The position numbers and the translations under genes are program-made. The notes beneath the pieces were generated by a model. The model saw only the letters and a list, made by a program, of their open reading frames with translations, searched no databases and was not told where the DNA came from. A stretch of DNA of 7,010 nucleotides from an uncultured Achromobacter sp. (GTDB lineage Bacteria; Pseudomonadota; Gammaproteobacteria; Burkholderiales; Burkholderiaceae_B). Where the stretch lies: assembly GCA_913775005.1 (NCBI GenBank), contig CAJYKY010000172.1:1-7010 (forward strand), read 5' to 3'. Shown here one piece after another: positions 1 to 5,716 of this stretch. Positions within the stretch are counted from its first letter, which is position 1. Every line of letters starts with the position of its first letter.

Positions 1-953
1 AGGCTGAACATCATGCGCGTGGTGATGTAGAGCTGGCTGTTCATGGCTGACAGCGCCGCCACCAGCACAATGAAGTTGATGACGCCCGCGGCGCCCGGAA
101 TCTGAAGCGCCAGCATCACCTTCACGAAGGGGCTGCCTTCCTTGCCCGCTTCATTCCACGGCACAATCGCCAGAATCAACGCCAGCGTCAGCAGATAGAA
201 CACCACCAGCCGGACGATCGTGGCGCGAAACGCCTGCTTGACGGCGCGTTCAGGGTCTTCGGCTTCGCCTGCGGCCACCGCGATCATCTCGACGCTCAGG
301 TAGCTGAAGATCGAAATTACCACTGCGATCCACATCCCCCACACGCCGTTGGGAAAGAACCCGCCGTGCGAGGTGTACTGCGCCACGCCGTACTGCGGAT
401 TGCCCCAAACCACATACGCGCCCAGGATGATGAAGGCCACGATGGCGGTGATCTTGATCGTCGAGAACCAGTATTCGATGGTGCCAAACGCCTTGACGCT
501 CATGGCGTTGATCAGGATCAGCGCCGCCGAGAACACGCACACCCATATCCAGCCCGGCACATCGGGGAACCAGAAGTGCATGTATTCGGCCACCGCCGTC
601 ACTTCCGTGCCCACCGCCAGCACCACGCATGACCAGTACGCATAGCGCACCAGAAAGCCCGCGAGTGGGCTGATGTAGTGCTCGGCATAGGCGCCGAATG
701 AACCCGAAGTGGAATGCGCGACGGTCATTTCCGCCAGGCAGCCCATCAGCAACAACGTGATCAGCCCGCCGATGGCGTAGCTGAGGATGACGCTGGGGCC
801 GGCAAAGCCGATGGCGAACTTGCTGCCCAGAAAAAGGCCGGTGCCAATCGCGCCCCCGATAGCGATCATGCTCATCTGGCCCGAGGTCAGGCGCCGCTTC
901 AGCCCCTGTTCCCGCGCCGCGATCTGACTGAACCCCTGTTGTGGTTGTTGCAT
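1..953 (-). CDS. APC-superfamily amino acid permease (AAT type), 3' end cut off by window
   Basis: Inner-membrane, proton-coupled amino acid uptake carrier. Reading the minus strand from the ATG at 953 gives 317 codons without a stop before the window edge. Family proteins are about 450-470 residues, so roughly the last third is missing. The unwound TM1 glycine motif GGAIGTGLFLGS is at residues 33-44. Further hydrophobic segments lie near 54-75, 99-121, 135-151, 165-183, 205-228 and 246-264. The AAT-type loop VAAGEAEDPERAVKQA follows at about 226-241, and an MNSQLYITTRMMFS segment ends the visible part. The start is supported by a strong GAGGAGGAG ribosome-binding site at 957-965. The gene lies 66 bases downstream of kynU on the same strand with no evident terminator between, so co-transcription is likely. 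That context suggests tryptophan, kynurenine or another aromatic substrate, but the sequence does not settle specificity. Confidence 0.93.
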   Translation of the reverse strand, partial: MQQPQQGFSQIAAREQGLKRRLTSGQMSMIAIGGAIGTGLFLGSKFAIGFAGPSVILSYAIGGLITLLLMGCLAEMTVAHSTSGSFGAYAEHYISPLAGFLVRYAYWSCVVLAVGTEVTAVAEYMHFWFPDVPGWIWVCVFSAALILINAMSVKAFGTIEYWFSTIKITAIVAFIILGAYVVWGNPQYGVAQYTSHGGFFPNGVWGMWIAVVISIFSYLSVEMIAVAAGEAEDPERAVKQAFRATIVRLVVFYLLTLALILAIVPWNEAGKEGSPFVKVMLALQIPGAAGVINFIVLVAALSAMNSQLYITTRMMFS

Positions 954-956
954 TGT

Positions 957-965
957 CTCCTCCTC
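957..965 (-). promoter_or_regulatory. Ribosome-binding site of the amino acid permease
   Basis: On the minus strand the sequence GAGGAGGAG precedes the permease ATG by three bases; its AGGAG cores sit 3-6 bases away. This purine-rich run fixes the start at 953. It also argues for efficient independent translation of the permease from a kynU read-through transcript. Confidence 0.7.
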
Positions 966-1019
966 GTCCTGCGCTCGCTTTACGCGTTATGGTTGATTGT
1001 CGGGTCGGATTAGTCCGCC

Positions 1020-2270
1020 TCAGGTCACGGCCGAGCGCTGCTTGAACTGGGGCTGATCCCAGCTGCGGCTGTCCAGCACGTCTTTCAAAATGTCGACGGC
1101 GTCCCAGACATCGGCAAAGCCGAAGTACAGCGGCGTCAGGCCAAAGCGCAGCACTTCGGGTTCACGGTAGTCACCGATCACGCCACGGGCGATCAGCGCC
1201 TGCATCACCTCGTAGCCATTGGGATGGCAGAAGCTGACGTGGCTGCCGCGCTCGGCATGGTTGCGCGGCGTGACGAGCGTCAGCGGGTGGTCGGCGCAAC
1301 GTTCTTCGACCAGCTTGATGAACAGGTCCGCCAGCGCCAGCGACTTGCTGCGCACTTGCGCCATGTCGGCGTCCAGCGCCACGTCCAGGCCGCATTCCAC
1401 CATCGACAAGGACACGATCGGCTGCGTACCGCACAGATAACGGCGGATACCGCCAGCCGGTTCGTAAGCCACGGCCATGTCGAACGGCCGCGTGTGGCCC
1501 CACCAGCCGGACAGCGGCTGCCAGAAGTCTTTGGTGTGGCGCGGCGCCACCCAGATGAAGGCGGGCGAACCCGGGCCGCCATTCAGGTACTTATAGGTGC
1601 AGCCCACGGCGAAGTCGGCGTTGGCGCCGTTCAGATCCACCGGCACCGCGCCGGCGGCGTGCGCCAAGTCCCAGATGGCCAGCGCGCCGCGCTCGTGCGC
1701 CAGGGCGGTGACGGCCGCCATGTCATGCATCTGGCCGCTGCGGTAATTCACGTGCGACAGCAGCATCACGGCAACGGAGTCGTCCAGCGCCTTGTCCAGC
1801 GGCAGGTCGTTGTCGATCAGGCGCATCTCGTAGCCCTGCTGAAGCAGGTCGATCATGCCCTGGATCATGTACAGATCCGTCGGGAAATTGTCGCGTTCGG
1901 ACAGGATGACGCGGCGCTTGGGCTGCTTGGTCTGCTGGATGCGCAGCGCGGCGGCTAGCGCCTTGAAGATGTTCAGCGAGGTGGTGTCGGTGACGACCAG
2001 TTCACCGTCGCGCGCGCCCAGCAGGCGGCCCAGCTTGTCGCCCAGGCGCGCGGGCAGTTCGAACCAGCCAGCCGTGTTCCAGCTGCGGATGAGGCCGGTG
2101 CCCCATTCTTCGGTGATGACGCTGGCCGCGCGGGCGGCGGCGGTCTTGGGCATGACGCCCAACGAGTTGCCGTCCATATAGAGCACGCCGGGCGGCAGCT
2201 CGAAGCGGTCTTTCAGTGGGGCCAGGGGGTCTTTGCGGTCTAGGACGACGCAATCTTCGCGGGTGGTCAT
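1020..2270 (-). CDS. kynU: Kynureninase
   Basis: PLP-dependent cytosolic hydrolase that converts L-kynurenine to anthranilate and L-alanine (and 3-hydroxykynurenine to 3-hydroxyanthranilate) in tryptophan catabolism. The product is 416 residues, the length I recall for the Pseudomonas enzyme, and the cofactor residues fall at the same numbers. T96 lies in TDTTSLN, F129 and D132 in NFPTDLY, D201 and H204 in WDLAHAAG. The Schiff-base lysine K227 follows Y226 in TYKYLNGG, W256 is in GWWGH and T282 in GTQP. The N-terminal YMDGNSLG (31-38) and C-terminal LRFGLTPLYFGF (374-385) are also family hallmarks. The ATG at 2270 has AAGGAG at 2277-2282, six bases away. kynU is divergent from an Lrp-type regulator and leads a probable two-gene unit with the downstream permease. 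No kynA or kynB is in the window. Confidence 0.97.
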   Translation of the reverse strand: MTTREDCVVLDRKDPLAPLKDRFELPPGVLYMDGNSLGVMPKTAAARAASVITEEWGTGLIRSWNTAGWFELPARLGDKLGRLLGARDGELVVTDTTSLNIFKALAAALRIQQTKQPKRRVILSERDNFPTDLYMIQGMIDLLQQGYEMRLIDNDLPLDKALDDSVAVMLLSHVNYRSGQMHDMAAVTALAHERGALAIWDLAHAAGAVPVDLNGANADFAVGCTYKYLNGGPGSPAFIWVAPRHTKDFWQPLSGWWGHTRPFDMAVAYEPAGGIRRYLCGTQPIVSLSMVECGLDVALDADMAQVRSKSLALADLFIKLVEERCADHPLTLVTPRNHAERGSHVSFCHPNGYEVMQALIARGVIGDYREPEVLRFGLTPLYFGFADVWDAVDILKDVLDSRSWDQPQFKQRSAVT

Positions 2271-2303
2271 GCCAAGCTCCTTCGGGGCGATATGCTGCCC
2301 AAC

Positions 2304-2331
2304 AGGATAGCAGCGCGCCGGAGCCTGGAAA
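2304..2331 (-). promoter_or_regulatory. Candidate sigma-70 promoter for kynU
   Basis: On the minus strand TTTCCA (2326-2331) and TATCCT (2304-2309) are separated by 16 bases, each matching four of six consensus positions. Transcription would begin near 2297, giving a leader of about 27 bases that contains the kynU ribosome-binding site. The first ATTGCA copy (2331-2336) touches the -35 element, so a bound regulator could act there. This is a visual match only; other hexamer pairs cannot be excluded. Confidence 0.35.
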
Positions 2332-2408
2332 TTGCAAAACGAGGCGTGGCTTACCCTAGGTTTCCGCAGTAAATTGCAGGAATCGTTAAAAATTCGAATT
2401 GGATTGCA
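2329..2408. promoter_or_regulatory. Candidate Lrp/KynR operator: three ATTGCA repeats
   Basis: AAATTGCA occurs at 2329-2336 and again at 2371-2378, exactly 42 bases apart. A shorter ATTGCA lies at 2403-2408, 30 bases further. The middle copy sits in CAGTAAATTGCAGGA (2367-2381), which matches 11 of 15 positions of the E. coli Lrp consensus as I recall it, including the first nine. Spacings close to four and three helical turns suit the multimeric, DNA-wrapping Lrp/AsnC proteins. Binding by the adjacent regulator is inferred. Confidence 0.45.
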
Positions 2409-2410
2409 TC

Positions 2411-2884
2411 ATGCAGTTAGACGCTATCGACCACCGCATCCTGTATCGCCTGCAAGAGAACGGCCACCTCAGCAATCAGGACCTGGCCGAGCAGGTGGCG
2501 CTATCACCCTCGGCCTGCCTGCGCCGCGTGCGCGCGCTGGAAGAAGGCGGCTTCATCCGCAACTATCGCGCGGTGCTGGACGCCGAAAAGCTGGGCTTTG
2601 AATTGGAAGCCATCGTGCACGTGTCGCTGGACCAGGCGCGTCCGGGGTGGCACGAGGCATTCCTTGCGGGCATCGCCGCGCATGACGAAATCACCGAAGC
2701 CTGCATCGTGACGGGCGCGTCCAACTACATCCTGACGGTGCGCACGCGCAACTTGTCGGCGTTTTCGCAGTTCGTGGAAGACAAGCTCAGCAAGATCGCG
2801 GGCGTGCGCGACATGTGTTCGCATATCGTCATGCGGAAAGTGAAAGACCGCGACGGCATGCTGCCACTGGCCAGCTGGCGCTAA
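2411..2884 (+). CDS. kynR: Lrp/AsnC-family transcriptional regulator, KynR-like
   Basis: DNA-binding regulator of 157 residues, normal for the family. An N-terminal winged helix-turn-helix (about 3-52) contains LSNQDLAEQVALSPSACLRR (20-39) and the wing EEGGFIRNYRAVLD. A C-terminal RAM/AsnC effector domain (about 65-145) contains TGASNYILTV (101-110). The ATG at 2411 starts the protein at MQLDAIDHRIL, the usual Lrp N-terminus. An in-frame TTG at 2399 would add only four residues and is less likely. No good Shine-Dalgarno precedes either start. Divergence from kynU matches the kynurenine-responsive KynR known from Pseudomonas aeruginosa, so kynurenine is the expected effector. Family membership is certain; the KynR assignment rests on context. 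The gene ends 12 bases from the convergent trhA-like gene. Confidence 0.88.
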   Translation: MQLDAIDHRILYRLQENGHLSNQDLAEQVALSPSACLRRVRALEEGGFIRNYRAVLDAEKLGFELEAIVHVSLDQARPGWHEAFLAGIAAHDEITEACIVTGASNYILTVRTRNLSAFSQFVEDKLSKIAGVRDMCSHIVMRKVKDRDGMLPLASWR

Positions 2885-2896
2885 ACCGCTACCGGA

Positions 2897-3529
2897 TCAA
2901 GCCTGCATGCCGAATCGCAGGAAGCCGAACACGGTGACGAAATGGCAGGCCGAGCCGCCCATGACGAACAGGTGCCAGACCCCGTGGGCGTGGCGCCAGC
3001 GCTTGACGTTCACATAGAACAAGGTGCCCACGGTATAAGCCGCGGCGCCCGCCAGCAGCCAGGCCAATCCCGCTGACGACAGCGCGCCCGCAATGGGCGC
3101 GGCGAACATCACGCCCAGCCAGCCCATTGCCAGATACAGCGGCAAGGCCGGCGCCGCGCCGCGCGCCCACCACAGTTCGCGGCTGATGCCCACGGCCGCC
3201 AGCAGCCAGATCGCCACCCCCATCGCCGCGCCCCAGGCGTGGTGGATGGGGCCGAACGCCAGCGGCGTATAGGTGCCGGCGATCAGCAGATAGATGGCGC
3301 AATGATCGGCCTTGGCCCAGCGCGCCTTGTTCGGGCCGCGCGTGCAGTGATACAGCACGGACGAGGCGTACACGGCGATCATCGACGCCGCGAACACCGC
3401 GCAGCTGATGACCTGCCGCGCATCCACATTCAGCTCAGCCGCGCGCGAGATCAGCACGCCCGATGCGGCCACGGCCATCGCCAGCCCCGCCAGATGCGTC
3501 GCGCCGTTGAATCGTTCCCCTGCGTACAT
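2897..3529 (-). CDS. trhA: PAQR/hemolysin III family membrane protein (TrhA/YqfA-like)
   Basis: Integral inner-membrane protein of 210 residues, typical for bacterial hemolysin III/PAQR proteins, with seven predicted membrane segments. Conserved motifs appear in order: ERFNGATHLAG (5-15), ASSVLYHC (55-62), KADHCAIYLLIAGTYTP (73-89) and HGVWHLFVMGGSACHF (182-197). Likely metal-site residues, by analogy to PAQR receptors, are H61, D75, H182, H186 and H196. E. coli YqfA/TrhA has been linked to membrane energetics; haemolysis is a historical label and not a safe inference. The ATG at 3529 has GGGAGG at 3534-3539, four bases away. The gene lies 88 bases downstream of the P1 peptidase on the same strand, so read-through is possible, and it converges on kynR. 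The symbol is by family resemblance. Confidence 0.9.
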   Translation of the reverse strand: MYAGERFNGATHLAGLAMAVAASGVLISRAAELNVDARQVISCAVFAASMIAVYASSVLYHCTRGPNKARWAKADHCAIYLLIAGTYTPLAFGPIHHAWGAAMGVAIWLLAAVGISRELWWARGAAPALPLYLAMGWLGVMFAAPIAGALSSAGLAWLLAGAAAYTVGTLFYVNVKRWRHAHGVWHLFVMGGSACHFVTVFGFLRFGMQA

Positions 3530-3544
3530 GCGGCCTCCCGGGAC

Positions 3545-3561
3545 GCCGGCTACGCGCCGGC
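3545..3561. repeat. Short GC-rich hairpin between peptidase and trhA
   Basis: Two copies of the self-complementary hexamer GCCGGC (3545-3550 and 3556-3561) flank a five-base TACGC loop. They can form a six-base-pair all-GC stem immediately upstream of the trhA ribosome-binding site. No T-tract follows on either strand, so it is not a classical intrinsic terminator. It might modulate read-through or mRNA stability, or be incidental in GC-rich DNA. Confidence 0.3.
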
Positions 3562-3617
3562 CCCGTCATGATCCGCCCGCAGGATGACAAGTTCGCGTCA
3601 GCGCGGCGCGCCAGCCA

Positions 3618-4700
3618 TCAGGCAACGAAGTCGACGGCAGCCGGAAAGCCTTCGACGGCACGCGCCGCAAGAATGGCGCGCTGCACGGCAATCGCCATGG
3701 CTTCCGCCGCCATCACCCCCAGCAGCATCACGTTGCCCGGCTTGCCGGACGTGCCGGTGCCCAAGGCGAAGATCGTGTCGCCGTCCAGCATGGTGTGGAT
3801 GGGGTTGATGCTGCGCGCGAGCCCGTCGTGCGCCATGCCGGCAATCTTCTGCGCCTGCGCCTTGGTCAGGCGCGCATCGGTGGCCACCACGCCGATGGTG
3901 GTGGCGGTGCCTTCACGCATCGACTTGGGCAAGTCGCCCGCCAAGATCGCCGCGCGAGTGTCCAGCAGATGTTTGCCGTCCGGCGTGCGCGCGCCGGCCA
4001 GGATACGCCCGGTGTTCGGGTCGATCACATCGCCCACTGCGTTGACGGCCACGATGGCGCCCACCGTCACGCCCGCCACGGTCAGCGACGCTGTGCCCAA
4101 GCCGCCCTTCATCGCGCGCTGCGGCCCGTACAGCTTGCCTACGGTGGCGCCGGTGCCCGCGCCGACGTTGCCTTCTTCGCGCGCATCGGCCGTGGCCGAT
4201 TTGCAGGCTTGATAGCCGGCCGCTGCATCCGGGCGGATGGACGCATCGCCCACGCCCAGGTCGAACAGAATGGCCGCTGGCACGATAGGCACATGCGCCA
4301 CGCCCACATCGAAGCCGATCTTCTTTTCTTCCAGATAGCGCATGACGCCGCTGGCGGCATCCAGTCCGAACGCGCTGCCGCCCGACAGCACAATGGCGTG
4401 CACCTTTTCCACCATGTTCACGGGATTGAGCAGGTCCGTTTCGCGCGTGCCGGGCGCCGCGCCGCGCACGTCCACGCCCGCCGTAGCGCCCGCTTCCGCG
4501 ATGATGACGGTGCAGCCCGTGGGCCGCCGCGTCTCGGTGTAATGCCCCACGCGCAGGCCGGAAACGTCAGTGATGCTGCCGCCACCGGGCGTGCGCCGCA
4601 AGCTGCTTGCGCCTTGCCCCGACGCGGGCATCGCGCCCGCCATCGCCGCCGCGCCGGCCGCCGCCATCATGAACGCCCGCCTGTTCCATTGCTGTTCCAC
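3618..4700 (-). CDS. P1 family (S58, DmpA/BapA/NylC-like) peptidase with Tat signal
   Basis: N-terminal-nucleophile hydrolase that matures by self-cleavage; relatives act as L-aminopeptidase/D-esterases, beta-peptidyl aminopeptidases or nylon-oligomer hydrolases. The 360-residue product shows LLNPVNMVEKVHAIVLSGGS (90-109), VPIVPAAILFDLG (137-149), NVGAGTGATVGK (178-189), GGLGTAS (199-205) and VNAVGDVIDPNTG (219-231). TATTIGVVATDARL (265-278) aligns with the autocleavage site of the family, making T267 the probable nucleophile and start of the beta chain. The N-terminus MEQQWNRRAFMM plus an Ala-rich stretch to about residue 26 is a twin-arginine signal, implying periplasmic action. GTG at 4700 is chosen because CGGAG lies six bases upstream. 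A TTG at 4778 would extend the frame by 26 residues and bury the signal. Actual substrate is unknown. It is divergent from an amino acid ABC importer. Confidence 0.88.
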   Translation of the reverse strand: MEQQWNRRAFMMAAAGAAAMAGAMPASGQGASSLRRTPGGGSITDVSGLRVGHYTETRRPTGCTVIIAEAGATAGVDVRGAAPGTRETDLLNPVNMVEKVHAIVLSGGSAFGLDAASGVMRYLEEKKIGFDVGVAHVPIVPAAILFDLGVGDASIRPDAAAGYQACKSATADAREEGNVGAGTGATVGKLYGPQRAMKGGLGTASLTVAGVTVGAIVAVNAVGDVIDPNTGRILAGARTPDGKHLLDTRAAILAGDLPKSMREGTATTIGVVATDARLTKAQAQKIAGMAHDGLARSINPIHTMLDGDTIFALGTGTSGKPGNVMLLGVMAAEAMAIAVQRAILAARAVEGFPAAVDFVA

Positions 4701-4706
4701 ATCGAT

Positions 4707-4711
4707 CTCCG
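4707..4711 (-). promoter_or_regulatory. Ribosome-binding site deciding the peptidase GTG start
   Basis: CGGAG on the minus strand lies six bases before GTG at 4698-4700. I see no ATG upstream in frame. This site, together with the resulting short basic N-region carrying RR at positions 7-8, decides the start in favour of a Tat-exported protein. Confidence 0.6.
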
Positions 4712-4732
4712 TGTTGGTTGCCGATTGAATGA

Positions 4733-4762
4733 CCTTGCCCGACGCTGGTTGTCGGGCCAAGG
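4733..4762. repeat. Strong inverted repeat in the peptidase/ABC divergent region
   Basis: CCTTGCCCGAC (4733-4743) and GTCGGGCCAAGG (4751-4762) pair over 11 base pairs with a single bulged base and a seven-base loop. The dyad lies 33 bases upstream of the peptidase GTG, inside its probable leader. No T-run follows on either strand, so an intrinsic terminator is unlikely. It could be a repressor operator or a 5' leader structure. Confidence 0.5.
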
Positions 4763-4779
4763 CAATGCGTCGCGCCAAT

Positions 4780-4824
4780 CTTATGACTGTTGGTTATATT
4801 TTTACTATTCCTTATGCTTTGTGG
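4780..4824 (+). repeat. Direct repeats in AT-rich divergent promoter block
   Basis: CTTATGACTGTTGG (4780-4793) and CTTATGCTTTGTGG (4811-4824) match at 10 of 14 positions and begin 31 bases apart, near three helical turns. They sit in a 50-base stretch (4781-4830) of only 26% GC in an otherwise GC-rich window, and they overlap the candidate promoters of both divergent units. They are candidate binding sites for an activator; a LysR-type sulfur regulator such as CysB would suit a cystine importer, but that is inference. Confidence 0.4.
4790..4818 (+). promoter_or_regulatory. Candidate promoter of the ABC importer operon
   Basis: TTGGTT (4790-4795) and TATGCT (4813-4818) are 17 bases apart. The -10 matches four of six consensus positions and the -35 only three, which fits a promoter needing an activator. 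Transcription would start near 4825, leaving a leader of about 94 bases in which I see only weak structure. Confidence 0.35.
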
Positions 4825-4827
4825 AAA
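4799..4827 (-). promoter_or_regulatory. Candidate promoter of the P1 peptidase
   Basis: On the minus strand TTTCCA (4822-4827) and TAAAAA (4799-4804) lie 17 bases apart, each with four of six consensus matches. It would overlap the importer promoter face to face and give the peptidase a leader of about 90 bases containing the 4733-4762 inverted repeat. The match is weak and unverified. Confidence 0.22.
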
Positions 4828-4918
4828 AATAGGCGCGTTGATAGAGTGCGGCTACGTCTGAGGGCATGGCAGATCCCTTGCTCTCAAGAATGACACCGAT
4901 CATTTCTGGAGCATCGCC

Positions 4919-5701
4919 ATGAAACTCTTCCGCTCGTTGTTCATCGCCGGCCTGATCCAGACCGCCGCCCTTACCGCCGCACACGCCCAAACGGGCCTGG
5001 ACCAGATCAAATCTGCCGGCGTCTTCAAGATTGGCACCGAAGGCACCTACGCCCCTTTCACCTTCCACGACGCATCGGGGCAGCTTACCGGTTTTGACGT
5101 GGACATTGGCCGCGCCATCGCTGAACGCCTGGGTGTGAAGCCGCAATTTGTCGAAGGCAAATGGGACGGCCTGATCGCCGGGCTGGACGCCAAGCGCTAC
5201 GACGCCGTCATCAACCAGGTGGGCATCACAGATGCGCGCCGCGCCAAATACGATTTTTCAGACCCCTACATTTCGTCCGCCGCTGTGTTGATCGTGCGCG
5301 ACGACAACACCAGCATCAAATCCTTTGACGACCTGAAGGGCAAGAAGTCGGCCAACACGCTGACCAGCAACTTCGGCAAGCTGGCGCAATCGCACGGCGC
5401 GGAAGTGATTGCGGTGCAAGGCTTCAATGAAGCCATCGACCTCTTGACCTCGGGCCGCGTGGAAGCCACCGTCAACGACAACCTGTCGTTCCTGGACTTC
5501 AAGAAGCAAAAGCCCAACGCCAAGGTGAAGATCGCCGCCACCGACAAGACCGCCGAATTCAGCAATTCGGGCGTGCTGATCCGCAAGGGCAACCCCGAGC
5601 TGCAAGCTGCCATCAACAAGGCGCTGGCCGACATCAAGGCAGATGGCACGTACAAGACGATCTCGGTCAAATACTTCGGCACGGATCTGTCGGCGCAGTA
5701 A
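4919..5701 (+). CDS. Periplasmic amino acid (cystine-type) ABC substrate-binding protein
   Basis: Captures an amino acid in the periplasm and delivers it to the membrane permease. The 260 residues begin with a Sec signal peptide ending at AHA (21-23), so the mature protein starts near Q24. The family 3 solute-binding fold follows: FKIGTEGTYAPFTFHD (36-51), LTGFDVDIGRAIAERLGV (56-73), WDGLIAGLD (82-90) and VINQVGITDARRAKYDFSDP (97-116). R107 is the likely carboxylate-binding arginine and D187 in NDN the likely amino-group ligand. The C-terminal half contains SGVLIRKGNPEL. Resemblance to E. coli FliY/TcyJ is strong as recalled, especially KWDG, VINQV and KYDFS, so cystine is the best guess; other polar amino acids are possible. 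TGGAG at 4907-4911 supports the ATG at 4919. First gene of a three-gene operon. Confidence 0.93.
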   Translation: MKLFRSLFIAGLIQTAALTAAHAQTGLDQIKSAGVFKIGTEGTYAPFTFHDASGQLTGFDVDIGRAIAERLGVKPQFVEGKWDGLIAGLDAKRYDAVINQVGITDARRAKYDFSDPYISSAAVLIVRDDNTSIKSFDDLKGKKSANTLTSNFGKLAQSHGAEVIAVQGFNEAIDLLTSGRVEATVNDNLSFLDFKKQKPNAKVKIAATDKTAEFSNSGVLIRKGNPELQAAINKALADIKADGTYKTISVKYFGTDLSAQ

Positions 5702-5716
5702 ACGGCGGCCACTTTC

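Noticed and set aside
1006..1017. Small hairpin CGGA-TTAG-TCCG just after the kynU stop as a terminator
   Set aside because: Only four base pairs and no T-run on the minus strand; too weak to separate kynU from the permease.
1224..1958. 244-codon open frame antisense to kynU
   Set aside because: Compositionally biased (His, Arg, Gln, Val) and motif-free; fully explained as the opposite strand of kynureninase, whose active-site residues are all present.
2870..2879. Perfect 10-base palindrome GCCAGCTGGC at the end of kynR as a terminator
   Set aside because: It has no loop or T-tract and lies within the kynR coding sequence; probably incidental.
4776..4778. TTG start for the peptidase at 4778
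   Set aside because: No convincing ribosome-binding site, and it would place the Tat motif over 30 residues in; the GTG at 4700 is better supported.
3795..4832. 345-codon open frame on the plus strand, antisense to the P1 peptidase
   Set aside because: Its product is rich in Arg, Ala, His and Gly with no recognisable domain, as expected when a GC-rich gene is read on the opposite strand. The peptidase frame has clear family motifs throughout.
4853..4882. Riboswitch or attenuator in the binding-protein leader
   Set aside because: Only a short AGGG/CCCT pairing around 4860-4879 is visible, with no recognisable riboswitch core or leader peptide.
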